NCBI GenBank assembly: GCA_963989385.1
Contig: OZ022500.1
Span: forward strand, 105,503,842 to 105,567,841
Source: Ctena decussata
Taxonomy: Eukaryota > Mollusca > Bivalvia > Lucinida > Lucinidae
Direction: 5' to 3'
DNA: 64,000 bases
Of this stretch, positions 11,760-24,450 are shown in pieces (position 1 is the stretch's first letter; each line of letters starts with the position of its first letter). The position numbers and the translations under genes were made by a program. The notes below the pieces were generated by a model. It worked only from the letters and a program-made list of their open reading frames with translations. It was not told where the DNA came from and ran no database searches.

Positions 11760-12882
11760 AACAAGAGCTGTCGCCTGACAGCATAGCTCGCCTGAATTGG
11801 TGCTTGCCCATCACACAGCCGCTATGGTGGTGTGGACTGCTATGCATAAAACTTCAGACAAGCATGTCCATAATGAAAACTCATTTATAAACAAAAGCTA
11901 TCTTTGAAATAAGTCTTAAAATAAAATTAAAAAAAAAATGAAATGAAATTTCAAAGTCCATGAGATTGAGGTAAAAAAACTGAGGGGTAGGGGGGAGGGG
12001 GGCTAGGATGTATCAAAACCCTGAACCATTATCTAACATCAGTCCAAGTATTAGTATCAACTGAGTCCATCATCGTGGCACTGTGAAATTATGTCTTCAT
12101 AAATATAAAACTTTAAGCAAAATCTTTGAGACAAAATTCTAAGTGGATGACCTTGACTTCAAGGTCATCCAGTGGGATATATATAAGGTGTTTTGTAAAA
12201 ACTCAAAAAAGTGTCTAACATTGGTTCAAGTATAAACTAAATCTCTGCAAAGCATTGTGAATCAGTATGCAATTACAAAACTTTAATAAAGACCAAAATT
12301 TCCTAAGTACCTGACCTTGACATCAAGGTCACTGAGCGGGGTTGGGGTAGTACTCCGTAGATCTAAAAAAAAAAGAATTCATCTATGGGTTCAGGAATTA
12401 TGTGTCTTTAAAAAACTTTAACCAAAACATCCAATCAATAAAAAGACAATTTTCTAAGTCCATGACCTTGACATCTAGGTCACTGAGGGGGGGTGGGGGT
12501 AGTACCTTTAAAAACTTTAGACCAATATCTAACTTCAGTGCAAGTATCAAAGGAATCCATTCATGGGTTAAGGAGATATTGCGCTTTATAAAACTTTAAC
12601 CAAAACATCCAGTCCAAAAAACTCCCAATTTTCTAAGTGCATGACCTTGACATCAAGGTCACTGAGGGGGGTGGGGGTAGTACCTTCGAAAACTTTTGAC
12701 CAATATCTAACTACAGCGCAAGTATCGAAAGAATCCATCCATGGGTTAAGGAGATATAGGTCTTTAAAAAAACTTTAACCAAAACTTCCAATCCGAACGC
12801 CGACGCGGACGCTGACGCTGACGCCGACGCCGTGGTGACAACAATAGCTCTTCCTGAACTTTCGTTCAGGCGAGCTAAAAAG
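11760..12882. repeat. Pearl-like tandem-repeat element, second type
   Basis: Starts CAAGAGCTGTCGCCTGACAG and CGCCTGAA. Four to five units of about 170 bp follow (CATGACCTTGACATCAAGGT; ACTGAGGGGGGTGGGGGTAG; AACTTTAACCAAAAC). It ends with a GACGCCGACGC microsatellite and the cap AATAGCTCTTCCTGAAC...TTCAGGCGAGCTAAAA. Confidence 0.72.
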
Positions 12883-15097
12883 CAGTTCAGTAATACTCCT
12901 ATTTTACTGTTTCACCCGTAGGTTTCACTGTCACTGTTATTTTCAACTGAGCAATGCTGTTTCCCTTGGTGACGTAAAATATATGGTTGACGTATACAAG
13001 AAAGTATACTCTGCCAGCAAATATTCAAGATAGCTCTGATGCATTACTTTATTTTGTTGAAGTCTTTAATCTTCAGGTTTACACCTCTGCTTTATAGTTT
13101 CAATGTTTATATACAAACTATACTAGATCTTTTCAATAAACACGGTTGCACTACGTTTTGTTTTGTGGAATGCTGGTAACATTATTCGTGTAGTTTTACA
13201 CTAAACAAGACAAAACCACTCGGGTTTTAATGTTGTCAAACTGACTGAATATTACTTTATTTGAGGCCTATATGCAAAATCAATGCTAGCTTTTAATAGC
13301 ACCGGCTTCATTTGCTCTAAAGTAAAACTATTCTTTTATTATTATTTTTCTAGCCTCATATGATAAAATTTCACGTATGTTACTCTCGTAAAAATTGTAA
13401 AAATAAAAAAAAAAATTAAAAAAAAGAAAAAAAAAAAACATAAAAAGAGGGTAGTTGGGCAGTTGCGTTATTAAATATGTTGATTTATGATATACTAACA
13501 AAGCAAGCAGCAAAACCTTTTGTGCATGTTCTGAAATCGTCAAGTACCTAACTATTACATTTCGAAGTAGTCTTTGTTTGGTCACGTAAGTGAAGAATTT
13601 TGAAAAATGGCATTGTTATGATCTATCTTATACGTTAATGTTATTTATGTCACTGAAAATGTTAACATACAAACCAGAATGTATATTTCCTTATATTCAA
13701 AGATTCTGTTATGAAGAAACTGCTAACAAACGAAAACAAAATGATTCTGTCTTCGAATGATATGATTTTCACGAAAATGACATGTCTCGTAATCGATCAT
13801 TACGGCCAAAGTGCCATCAGAAAATGTGATAGAGATACGTTTAAGATACTGCGCCACCATTCCTTGTTGTTTTGATATTCTGATAAAGTCAATATTACCC
13901 TTTGCTATTGTTGAAAATTCTTACATTTTACATTGTAATTCAAACCTTTAATCATATGGTAAGTGTTAATTGTAATATCGAATATTTGTAAGCAGGTACA
14001 TCCTATTTCTCCCGAAGTGAAGAAGATATGATAATAAGTTGTGCGGATTTGAAAAATATGAATAAATCACCTTTTAGGCAGTAATAAACGTAAGGTCTAA
14101 AACAGAAAAACTTAAAAGATGAAATTATTTTGGATGGAAATAGCAATTTTAAAGGCGAGTAGAGACAAAGGTCACGTATATAACGCTACGTTAGATAAAG
14201 TTATCTGTTAAACATCGTAACTTGTAGCTTGTGGGTTGTTCTAGAACATATAATTGTAAACAATTGAATGTGACTTCCAGTTCCACTGTTGTGTAAGTTT
14301 AAGAATTTTATATTATATTTATTTTTTGCTGGGTTACGTTTATAACAGGCTGAATATCTCAAATTGCTCAATGATGAAAGGTGGCATCAGTCATATTCTT
14401 AAACGGCAATGTCAAGGGCTTTAAGAATCAATTAACAAAAAACTTTGCACTCTATTTCCAGGTCCCGTTAGAATTTGATATATTTCTGCTGGACTAAGAC
14501 TCGAAAATCGCATATATAAATAGCTAGGGAAGTTAGAGACCCAAAAGAAAACAGCGGGAGACAACAGAAAGGATTTGACCACAAAAAAGGTAACTGGCTG
14601 TAAAATCAAAAGTGCTCCAAGACTGCAAAAATGACATCCAGCTATCTCATTTTCAACATGATATGACCAGCACTGAAGTAAAATAGAGTGAATGATTTAC
14701 AGGAATTAAGATTAGAAAAGCCGAAGAAAAGCGGCACTAAAAATTCGACAAATTGCACCCGATACTTCAGAATCACCTGTGAATAAAAGTAAATGGATAG
14801 ATGATATTGACCCAAGCAATTCACATCCTATATTATTAAAAAGACTTGCTCCACACGCTAAAAAGGCAATATGGTTCGCAGCAACTTATGGTATGATTCC
14901 CAAGACTATACTATGTGAATAATTTGACAGCCAGTTAAAGAAAAATAAACTTAATTGGTCAAACGATAAGCCAAATAGTTACTTTATTACTTTACAAAGT
15001 AGACAGTGTGTTTGTAGTTCCCTTAAGGTGTATGTTTCGGCTTACCACGAACTGTCGATGGCGATAAATGATATGCCAAGGAAAACGTAATTAAGAA
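12883..15097. other. Anonymous AT-rich DNA
   Basis: No gene or recognisable repeat seen apart from an A-rich tract at 13395-13440. All frames are short and without known motifs. Confidence 0.6.
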
Positions 15098-15240
15098 TTG
15101 AAATTTGATCTTTCAGCGTTCATCGTGGGATGAAGCTAGTGGGCGGAGCTAAAATTCCATGAAGCGCGAAGCGCTTCTTGTAGAATTTTAGCGACGACCA
15201 CTGGCTTCGTCACACGATGAACGCTGAAAAATCAAATTTT
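15098..15240. repeat. Long hairpin / fold-back
   Basis: TTTCAGCGTTCATCGTG and CACGATGAACGCTGAAAA arms, with inner AGTGG...GCTAAAATTC / GAATTTTAGC...CCACT pairs. Probably a fold-back MITE. Confidence 0.7.
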
Positions 15241-15854
15241 TGTTCTTATATTTAGGCCTACACTTTATTTTTAGAACCTTCCTGTACTGTTTTCGTAGTA
15301 ATTTGATGTAGAATATGCAAAATATGTGTCGAAAAAAAAGACAGAAACGACGTATTCGGCCATTACGTGAAACAGCCGTCGCCATAACGTGACAATCGAA
15401 CGTTACGCGGACCAATCAAGACGTTTGTTTATCTAAAACGTCGCTTGACGGCAACGCCACAAGATCAACTGTCGTTCATCGGTGTACGAAGCCTGAGTTG
15501 CTCTATACGGTTTACCTATGGGAAGTTAGTGGCACAAGTGATGAAGCAAACTCGCAATTTGATGTCAAACGCACTCCAGGAGTATAACCTGATACATATC
15601 TCAGTTTCAGAAATAAATTATCTTAATACTTAAGAAATCTGAAAAGTCAGGAAGATTCATGGAACAGCGATCAGTCAGTTACAATCAAACTGGCTAGGGA
15701 TTGGACGACAGTCAGCGTTTCAAAGTTTGTTGTGCATGTATTATCGTTTTCTATGCTCAGAAGTGAAAATAAAGACCTTGTTGCACCTAGAACGAAAAAA
15801 AAAAATAACTGCAGTCATAAAGTGCTGCGAAATATATGAAGATTTCAAGAAAAT

Positions 15855-16100
15855 CAGGGGCGTAGCTAGGGGCAATTACACAGTACGCACAGTCATGTTA
15901 TATACTCATTAAGGGCATAATAGGGGGTTAAGCCGCTAAGACATTTCAATATTTTCGGGTCTGGTGGCAGTGAGTATTAAAATTCAGCCCAATAAACAAC
16001 ATCTCAGCATGAAAATACGCAGGTGTGTGTTGAAATTTTGTCAATTTGACAAAATTTCAATACGCACCTGCGTATTTGCGTATAGGTAGCTACGCCATTG
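15855..16100 (-). mobile_element. 246-bp MITE (family D), copy 3
   Basis: Reverse orientation: CAGGGGCGTAGCTAGGGG at the left, GGTAGCTACGCCATTG at the right, AAAAT duplicated at 15850-15854 and 16101-16105. Confidence 0.8.
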
Positions 16101-16105
16101 AAAAT

Positions 16106-17037
16106 CTATGCTCCATTTTTCGAGAAGGTAAATGACATAGCAAAAGACGGTAAGATAGAGGTTTGTTAGATCTTTCAGGGCGGGGACATGAAAAGTTTCC
16201 AAGTTTTGCGCAAAGTACATAAAGTACATAAAGACGACAGAGTGAACGTGAATTTCGATCGAATGAAAAGAAAAGAACGATTGAAATTATAAAGACACAC
16301 AGAATATCTCTGGTGCGTTTAGCGTCAAACATAAGTCGCTTAGTGTTGAATCCGGATAAACTGCATCAATTAACCCATTACTGCCTGGCGTCCAATAAAA
16401 AAGGAGACTGTAAAAACAGTGCAACTCAGATCAGACTAGGTATAAATGGGTTAAATGAGAATAGCTGATGTTGAATCCCATCATATCATTCCGGATGAGC
16501 TGCGTCGGCTGGTGTTCTTTTAAGGAAAGTGTAGCCGATGTGCTTGATAAAGATCAGTATGCTAATATATTTAGAAACCTGAGGATAACTTAAACTTGCT
16601 GATAGAAAAAAAACAGTCTTGTGGGATACCCTTTCAAGAAGTCTGAATAACTTAACTGGACGGCCTTAAGGGTACAGAATGCAGAACATTGTTAGAAAAG
16701 AAAAGCCTATTTGCTATTCATGGGGGTAGCTCGTGAGAAAACAGAACATACATGTATTAGGAAAGACTTCCTTTCCATTCATGTAACAACTTTTGACAAC
16801 AACAAATTCTGAAAAAATGAATTAAGAGACTGGGTCAAAGATTACTTATCATTCTATGACTGTAAAAGAAAATGATGCCGGCCTAATTTAAATATGTGAC
16901 ATATTATATGCACACACATGTGTATCAAGAGCCGTAGTTTTAAACGTTGAAAACACAAAAATCATATTATCATAGGACGTCGCTGTTATTCAGTGGATAA
17001 CGTCTTGTTATAATAAAAGCATCGTAAACGACTGCGT
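16106..17037. other. Anonymous DNA
   Basis: Only a piece of repeat family I (16370-16460). No coding signal. Confidence 0.55.
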
Positions 17038-17749
17038 AATACCCCGCCACTGCAAACTTTTCATAGTTTTTTTTTTTCATGATTTCATACTTGTATATAG
17101 CTCCAGGACTGGGGCAGACAATTAACCTCCTTCTGATAAAATTTTAACCATCACTAGAAGCTATTATTGCTTTGACCGTTTGTTACATGTTTCATAAAAA
17201 TTCCTTTCAGTTCTGATTTTATGATTTTATAGTAAGTAAGTAAGTAAGTAAATTCTTTATTTACAGAGGGTAACCCATTTGGTGATACCAATCTTCCTTG
17301 GGGCCCTCTTTAACAAGACAAACATGGCAATAATACATTAATACATGTGCAAATTATATACTAATGAAAGGAAAAAAGAAACTGCATACAAAATCAAACA
17401 TTATGAGGTCATTTCATCAATGTGAAAATAAAATCTGTCTGTGCAATTAAGGCCTGTGGCAGGGGCAGATAGCCTTGCTGGACTAAATTCTGGTTGTAAA
17501 ATAAAGCTAATGTTAGTTATATTATTTCTGTGAAATTTCATAAAGATATACCAAAAATCTGATTTTATATGGATTTTTTCATGATTTTATACATGTATAT
17601 AGCCCTGTGCCAGGGGCAGTTAACCCCTAGGGACAAAATTTTGATTATGGCAGAAAGTTTATATTGCTTCGATAAGCTGTAGCAAGTTTTAGGGAAATCA
17701 CTTTTAACTCTGATTTTATACAGAATTTTTCATGTTTTTTACATGTATA

Positions 17750-18662
17750 CTCAGAGGCAATAATAAGTATACAGTTTTTGATTTTGAATACTAGGCTTCG
17801 TGTAAATAGCTGCGTAGAAATATTAATAATGCCATTTTGGCAAACGCCTAGCTCTGCAAAACACAAACACATATTGTTTTGCAGTCATTAATAATTGAGT
17901 AATGGCCCTTAATTCAAAATCAGTAGTCCCAATCAAAACTCACTTTGCACATGGCAGATGGCATTTTGCACTTCATGAACATCTAGCACTAATGTCTGTG
18001 AGTAAAACCACATCTTCATTTAATCTGAAACTCCCACCAAAAGTCTTCAACCATAGAAAGAAATGCTACATGTATCAAATTGTCTCCCTTTGAATTAAAA
18101 TTATAGGGAATCAAATGTTTCTCTATCTTACCTGGAGTTAGAAGTTTCCACTTGAAATTTTCGGAAAATTGTTGTTTGGCTTCTTGTCTTTGTGCACACT
18201 TGAAAAAAACTTCATAGACTTGTTTATTTGAAAGAAAATTGCTAATAAACTTCCCATAGGAACTCAATGCCTTTTCAATACATGTTACCAGAAGACGCCA
18301 AAAACATTATTTCTTGGTTAAAAATTTTATAATTTACCCCGGCTTTTTATACGAGTGTGCGACATTTCCTTACAAATCTTTCATCCTTTTTTAATGTAAT
18401 GCGTAAAAATGCATAAAATCAATCTCCATTGTCCAAAGTGAATGTTTAAAGGGGAGCTACTCCAGCCACAATGTTGATCCAGACCCCTGACTTGTTTAAA
18501 ACCATGTCATTTCCTTATCCTTTGACCGATTTTACTGAAAATTGTCGCAAATTGTGCAAAAATGATTATTTTTATCTGAAGTGCCAAGGTATTATGCAGA
18601 TATGCAGACATCTGTAGAAACGTCGAGACTGCGTTACCTGTATACTTTCTTTTGCCTCTGAG
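17750..18662. mobile_element. 913-bp TIR element inside the array
   Basis: Ends CTCAGAGGCAATAATAAGTA / ACTTTCTTTTGCCTCTGAG (about 23-bp imperfect TIR), TATA on both sides (17746-17749, 18663-18666). The second unit lacks it: ACATGTATATAGCCCC is the empty site. No transposase recognised. Confidence 0.85.
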
Positions 18663-19072
18663 TATATATAGCCCCGGGGCAGGAGCAGATAACCCTGGTG
18701 GACAAATTCTGCTAAAAACAGAAAAAATATTTTTATTTAAATCATTTCTGTGAAATTTCATTATGGTATTTCAAAGTGTAAAGAAATAACAGACCAAAAA
18801 CCACTTTTGTGACACTGACAAGGGCAATAACTCTGTCACAAGATATTGAAATTTGCCCATTAACAATCCCAACCGAGATATTCCCAAGACCAATTCATAT
18901 TCCAAGTTAAGTTTGAAGAAAATCCATTAATAAATACTCAAGTTATCGAACGGAAACGAAGTGCTCACGGACAGACAGACAGACGTACGACGGACGGACA
19001 GACACACGGACAGCCAGCGGGAAATATAATACCCCGCCACTAACGTGTGGCGGGGATTTTATACATGTATAT

Positions 19073-19695
19073 GTTCTGCGCAAAGTAAGAATCGGTACAA
19101 TTCCGGAATTGTCCTGCAGTAGGAATTCTCACTTGTGTTACAATTCCGGAATTGTACCGGTACAATTCTAGAATTGCGCAAGGGATTTGGTGGTTTATAT
19201 CGAACAGGTAAATATTTCTGGGCAAAACTGGAAGTAACAGGGTAATGGTTTTGAAATGAGGAATCTGTATTTTTGACAAAATTACGGCCTTATTGAACTT
19301 AGCAGTTTTTCGGGAATGATATATGATTTCAAATTCTGATAACTTTTTCCAGTGTTTGAGCAGTTGATTTGAAAATTGTACATATGTTGCAGAAATATGT
19401 AGATGTGCCTTTTGAAGAGGAAAATATTACTTTGTCAAAATTACGATTTTTTTCAAACTCAGCAATTTGTAGGTATGGTTAAATGGCCGTATCAAACAAA
19501 TAAATGCAAACATATATTTGTTAAACGCACTAACATCTAATTATTCTCACTTTGTCCCGATTCTCATTTTGCGCAGAGACAATTCCGGAATTGTCTTGCG
19601 CAAGGTAAGAATTCCCACTTTGCGCCACAAAGTGAGAATTCCTACTTTGCGCAGGACAATTCCGGAATTGTACCGATTCCCACTTTGCGCAGAAC
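19073..19695. mobile_element. 623-bp long-TIR element with repeated 16-bp palindromes
   Basis: Both ends read GTTCTGCGCAAAGT then GAATCGGTACAATTCCGG inward, about 60 bp of inverted repeat. ACAATTCCGGAATTGT occurs exactly four times (about 19097, 19140, 19578, 19656), plus one degenerate copy. The following array unit at 20412 shows the uninterrupted ATACATGTATATAAGCCC. Confidence 0.85.
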
Positions 19696-21256
19696 ATATA
19701 TAAGCCCTATGGCAGGGGCCGATAACCTTGCTGGACTAAATTCTGGTTGTAAAATAAAGCTAATGTTAGTTACATTATTTCTGTGAAATTTCATAAAGAT
19801 ATACCATACCAAAAATCTGATTTTATATGGATTTTTTCTTGATTTTATACATGTATATAGCCCTGTGCCAGGGGCAGGTAAACCCTAGGGACAAAATTTT
19901 GATTTTGGCAGAAAGTTTATATTGCTTCGATAAGCTGTGGCAAGTTTTAGGAAAATCACTTTTAACCTGATTTTATACAGAATTTTTCATGTTTTTTTTT
20001 ACATGTATATAGCCCCGGGACAGGAGCAGATAACCCTGGTGGACAAATTCTGCTAAAAACAGAAAAAATATTTTTATTTCAATCATTTCTGTGAAATTTC
20101 ATTATGGTATTTCAAAGTGTAAAGAAATAACAAACCAAAAACCACTTTTGTGACACTGACAAGGGCAATAACTCTGTCACAAGATATTGAAATTTGCCCA
20201 TTAACAATTCCAACCGAGATATTCCCAAGACCAATTCATATGCCAAGTTAAGTTTGAAGAAAATCCATTAATAAATACTCAAGTTATCGAACGGAAACGA
20301 CGTGCTCACGGACAGACGGACGGACAGACAGACGTACGCACGACGGACGGACAGACACACGGACAGCCAGCGGGAAAACATAATACCCCGCCACTAACGT
20401 GTGGCGGGGATTTTATACATGTATATAAGCCCTATGGCAGGGGCAGATAACCTTGCTGGACTAAATTCTGGTTATAAAATAAAGCTAATGTTACTTATAT
20501 TGTTTCTGTGAAATTTCATAAAGATATACCAAAAATCTGATTTTATATGGATTTTTTCTTGATTTTATACATGTATATAGCCCTGTGCCAGGGGCAGGTA
20601 AACCCTAGGGACAAAATTTTGATTTTGGCAGAAAGCTTATATTGCTTCGATAAGCTGTAGCACGTTTTAGGAAAATCACTTTTAACCCTGTTTTTATACA
20701 GAATTTTTCATGATTTTTACATGTATATATCCCCGGGGCAGGAGCAGATAACCCTGGTGGACAAATTCTGTTAAAAACAGAAAAAATATTTTTATTTCAA
20801 TCATTTCTGTGAAATTTCATTATGGTATTTCAAAGGGTAAAGAAATAACAGACCAAAAACCACTTTTGTGACACTGACAAGGGCAATAACTCTGTCACAA
20901 GATATTGAAATTTGCCCATTAACAATCCCAACCGAGATATTCCCAAGACCAATTCATTTGCCAAGTTTGAAGAAAATCCGTTAATAAATACTCAAGTTAT
21001 CGAACGGAAACGAAGTGCTCACGGACAGACGACAGACAGACGGACGTACGACGGACGGACAGACACACGGACAGCCAGCGGGAAAACATAATACCCCGCC
21101 ACACGTTATATCATATGACCACACGTGTAATAACACTTTGGCGCGTACATGTAACGTCATTGACAACGTCCTTGTCATCAATGCGTTTTCTTATTGAAAT
21201 AATGCTCAGTTTGAAGGCGTTAAAATGCCATTTTTGATTTTGGGCCTGTGACGTTT

Positions 21257-21570
21257 GGCCTGTAAAATCGATTTAAGCCCCCCCAGTAATTCATTACTGA
21301 CCGTTCCAAGGCGGTAGTTCTGTTGTGGTTCTTTGTTGCCTGTTTTTGGTGTCAGAGTTTCTGTGATGTTTTACCTTATGTATGTTATTATTATTTTTGG
21401 TTCGGTTTGGGTTGCTGAGTGGCCACCTTTTGGGAACAAGCTGCTCACTCGGTTGGCCATATGTTCTCTGTATCTTGATTATTTGTAATCTTAGTTGTTT
21501 CCAACTATGGTTTGAGGGCTGGATTTGGATTTTGATTGTTTCAGTTCCTGGTCTTTGCATACTTTTTAAT
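21257..21570 (+). repeat. Dispersed repeat family G, copy 2
   Basis: About 97% or more alike by eye to 10071-10383, with the same 3' end GCATACTTTTTA. Confidence 0.78.
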
Positions 21571-21605
21571 TTTAAGGGTCAAATGATAAACAAAATCTGA
21601 CATCC

Positions 21606-21676
21606 GTGGTCATTTCATATGAAATTTATGAAACTCGCCGAAGGCTCGTTTCATAAATTTCATATGAAATGACCAC
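21606..21676. repeat. Hairpin with 29-bp perfect stem
   Basis: GTGGTCATTTCATATGAAAT and onward (21606-21634) is the exact reverse complement of 21648-21676; loop of 13 nt. Confidence 0.85.
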
Positions 21677-21888
21677 TCGTGTAAGATCCTCTATTTATTA
21701 TATCATCTGGCGAAACAATACAGACATGACGTCGCAGTTGACGCTATAAGAATTCGCAAGCGAATAGAAGAAGGACACAAAATAAACTCAGCCGAGTGCA
21801 AAGGAACTTTTAACAAAATGACACATATTGGGAAGATACAATGGTTGTAAAGAGACAAGAGAAAGTTAAGAGAATAATACACATACAA

Positions 21889-21894
<6 letters not shown>

Positions 21895-21921
<27 letters not shown>

Positions 21922-22010
21922 CAATAACAAAACAAAAAAAAAAAAAAAAAAAAAAGCACACACACACTCACAAAAAAAAAAAAAACAAAACAAAAAAAAA
22001 AAAAAAAACG
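21895..22010. repeat. A-rich low-complexity tract
   Basis: Long A runs broken by CAATAACAAAAC and a CACACACACTCAC stretch, just before the Harbinger-like element. Poly-Phe frames across it are artefacts. Confidence 0.9.
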
Positions 22011-22059
22011 AAAAGCGCGTTTCTGACGAAAAAAGCCAGTTATGTGTATTTCTTTGTTA

Positions 22060-23286
22060 TACCCACATTCCACTGGACGGCGCTTCCACTGCGCTCCGAA
22101 ATTTTGGACAAAGCTCCATGAATAGCGGCAGCAGCGCAGGAGAAGCTTCTAGGTCGCAGTGAAAGCGTATTAGAAGCGGCATGATCGCCAAGTCACGGCG
22201 CTTGTTTTGACTCTGCTCAAAATTGACGTAGTGGAAGCGCCGTGGACTCAAAGCGCAACGAAAGCGTGGTAAGAACGTGGCTCGAAATTCATGAACGCAG
22301 CAGCAGCGGGAGCAACGCAGCACCAGCGCAGCGGGATCGTGCTGACAGCGCCTTGAGATTCGTCTGCGATCCGGCTACGCTTCTGCTACGCTCTTTGCGC
22401 TCCCGTTGCGCTCTTGTCGCTTCCGCTGCGACTATATTATTTACTAACAGCGCAACCACGACGCTTCCGTCGCGCTATTGGCTTTATCTGCGTTTCCTCT
22501 GCTCTTATGGCGATCTGGGCATGAAAACGCCGTGTTTCCACGACGTTTCATAAACTCGATTCTCACGCTTCATTCAAGATTCCCGGAGCAAGAGTTGGAA
22601 TACCCTCTCCTGCGGTACAGGCTGCGTGAAAATAGTCTCCTGACCAGGCCTGGGTGTGGATTTCGCCTTCTGCTTTTGACAGGTGGGTGGGGCAGGCTCT
22701 TGCTCTCTAAACTTAGCCACTGCCGGCGGATAGGCGCCCTTCAGAACGCCGAGCAGGGGTCCCAGTTGAGCCTTAACAGCAAGAAGAACAAGACGAGTTG
22801 TTCGAAGTCACCAGTTCATGATTGCCAGCTGGATCAGAGCCACTGGAATTGCTATATCATCAATATTGTTTGAAGGCTGGTGGCTAACTTCTGCTGAACC
22901 CGATTCTCCGCCGATTTACATAGAAGCGATTACAAAGCGCAACACAAGCGCAGCATGAGCGCAGCTCCGGCATTTAGGTCGTAGCACGATCGCAAATGCA
23001 TCGTAATAAGCGTAGATCAAGCGTAGCTTGAAATCCTTTGCCGTAGTGGCAGCGTATTAGAAGCGCCCTCGAAGTCCGTTAAGCGTGGCAGAAGCGCAGC
23101 TAAATCGCGGCAGCATCGTGACTAGCGTGGCGAGATCGTATTAGAAGCGTACTGGCAGCGTACTGGAAGCGCACAAGTTGCAAGTTTTGGCAAATACCTA
23201 CGCTTCTGCGGCGATTTCGGAAATTTTGAAGCAGCGCCATGATCGCCAAGAGCGCAGTCAAAGCGTCATCCAGTGGAATGTGGGTA
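22060..23286. mobile_element. 1227-bp TIR element, PIF/Harbinger-like
   Basis: TACCCACATTCCACTGGA at both ends (24 of 26 bases agree inward), with TTA on both sides (22057-22059, 23287-23289), the 3-bp TWA-type target of PIF/Harbinger. Both arms are studded with AAGCGC/AGCGTA/AGCGCA motifs. The centre (22560-22860) has different composition and a minus-strand frame with PLLGVLKGAYPPAVAKFREQ, perhaps a relic of an accessory protein; not identified. Confidence 0.75.
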
Positions 23287-23439
23287 TTAAGAACTAATTA
23301 ATTTCGCAGTTGGAAGATAGCCTTTATGGACAAGGCAAAACAAGGAGATAAAGTCTGTGAAAGATCAGGTAAAAACCTTTTTCGGTCAATTAAAAATTCA
23401 TGTGAGGTACATTAAATAAGCTGAAATCGCCTGGTTTTC

Positions 23440-24180
23440 GTGCGTCCAGTTTGTCTATATATGTTTTTTCGACATTATATGCTACCTCTAAAGGATAAAC
23501 TTGTGGATTTAACTGAAAGAGTTTTCCAAAGGAAAGGCTCTCTTTATATTGCATGTAATGATAGACGTGCTTTCTTCACCTCTGAAGCAACCAGGAATTA
23601 TAGTATTTTGTCTTGTCAGAAAGTCTTTGAAGCTCTCACCTTTCTCTTGGACAATCTTTATACCAGATCTAGCTCTAAATTATATAGGCACATTGTAGGT
23701 ATTCCTGTGGGCACTTACTGTGGCCCTCTTGTAGCTGATTTGTTTTTGTTCTGTTATGAGAAAGACTTTCAGGGCATATACAACATGTACAATCTGAAGT
23801 TATTTAAGCTTTCAATTCTACTTCTCGGTGTCTGGATGACCTATTGAATATTAACAATAACTTCTTTGATAGCATAGTCAATATTTACCCCTCTGAACTT
23901 CGGTTAATTAAGGAGAGGGTCTCGGATACAGAGGCCTCATTTTTGGATATACAATGTACATTTATCTGTATCGGATGATTCTGTTACAACTAAAATTTAC
24001 GATAAACCCGATGATATTAATTTTGATATTGTTAATTTCCCATTTTAGATGGTGATGTTCTCGAACAAGGTTATAGATATATCTATCATAAGCTTTATAT
24101 TCAAAGTTTTATCGACGGCATTTCAATTTAGTGTCTAAATATCAAAATATAATGTCGGATTGAAATCACTTCTTCTGCAA
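23440..24180 (+). pseudogene. Reverse transcriptase remnant, Penelope-like type
   Basis: The frame opened at 23440 encodes FQRKGSLYIACNDRRAFFTS, then YRHIVGIPVGTYCGPLVADL and FLFCYEKDF, which resemble the GIPMGT...PLxADLFL block of reverse transcriptases common in bivalve and fish Penelope-like elements. The frame breaks near 23820. In another frame RCLDDLLN (normally YLDD) and YPSELRLI...SDTEASFLDI follow, then several stops to about 24180. So the catalytic box has lost its Tyr and the copy is dead. Neither an endonuclease nor terminal repeats were found. It may instead belong to another non-LTR group. Confidence 0.65.
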
Positions 24181-24208
24181 GGCCTTTCGGAACCTGAATT
24201 TTTGCCAG

Positions 24209-24450
24209 GCCGCGAAGCGCAGTGGGTAGGGCATCTGACTTATAAGCCAGAGGTCCCGTGGTTCGATACCCGGTCCGGCCACTAACTTTCATTTCTCCTT
24301 CCGCTGATTCAAGAAGGGCAGATGTCAGTTACTGATGAAAGTAAGTGCACTTAGTACCGGTTAACCGCTTAGGAGGTCTAAGCCTGCCCAAGAATAGTGT
24401 GGTCAGGTTACATGACCGTCCCGACATGACCATAGCTGTTTACCGTGGAC
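24209..24450 (+). repeat. tRNA-derived SINE (plus orientation)
   Basis: 5' head is tRNA-like: GGCCGCGAAGCGCAGTGGGT (A-box region), CTGACTTATAAGCCAG arm, GTGGTTCGATACCCGG (B box), GGCCA end. The body (CAAGAAGGGCAGATGTCAGT ... GTTTACCGTGGACGTTA) matches the reverse complement of 24542-24815. Confidence 0.75.

Larger units (their letters stand above)
17038..21102. repeat. Tandem array of about 0.7-kb units ending in ACCCCGCCAC
   Basis: Units 19696-20402 and 20403-21102 are close copies (TATAGCCCTGTGCCAGGGGC; CCCCGGGGCAGGAGCAGATA; ACGGACAGACAGACG; AATACCCCGCCACTAACGTG hairpin). The first unit(s), 17440-19066, are the same but interrupted by 17750-18662. A TAAG microsatellite and an unknown insertion lie at 17230-17440. 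No coding content. Confidence 0.82.

Noticed and set aside
21703..22073. Phe-rich frames of 87-96 codons
   Set aside because: Translation of A-rich low-complexity DNA.
24209..24290. Functional tRNA gene
   Set aside because: A and B boxes exist but the stems are imperfect, and the segment is followed by a SINE body shared with the inverted copy.
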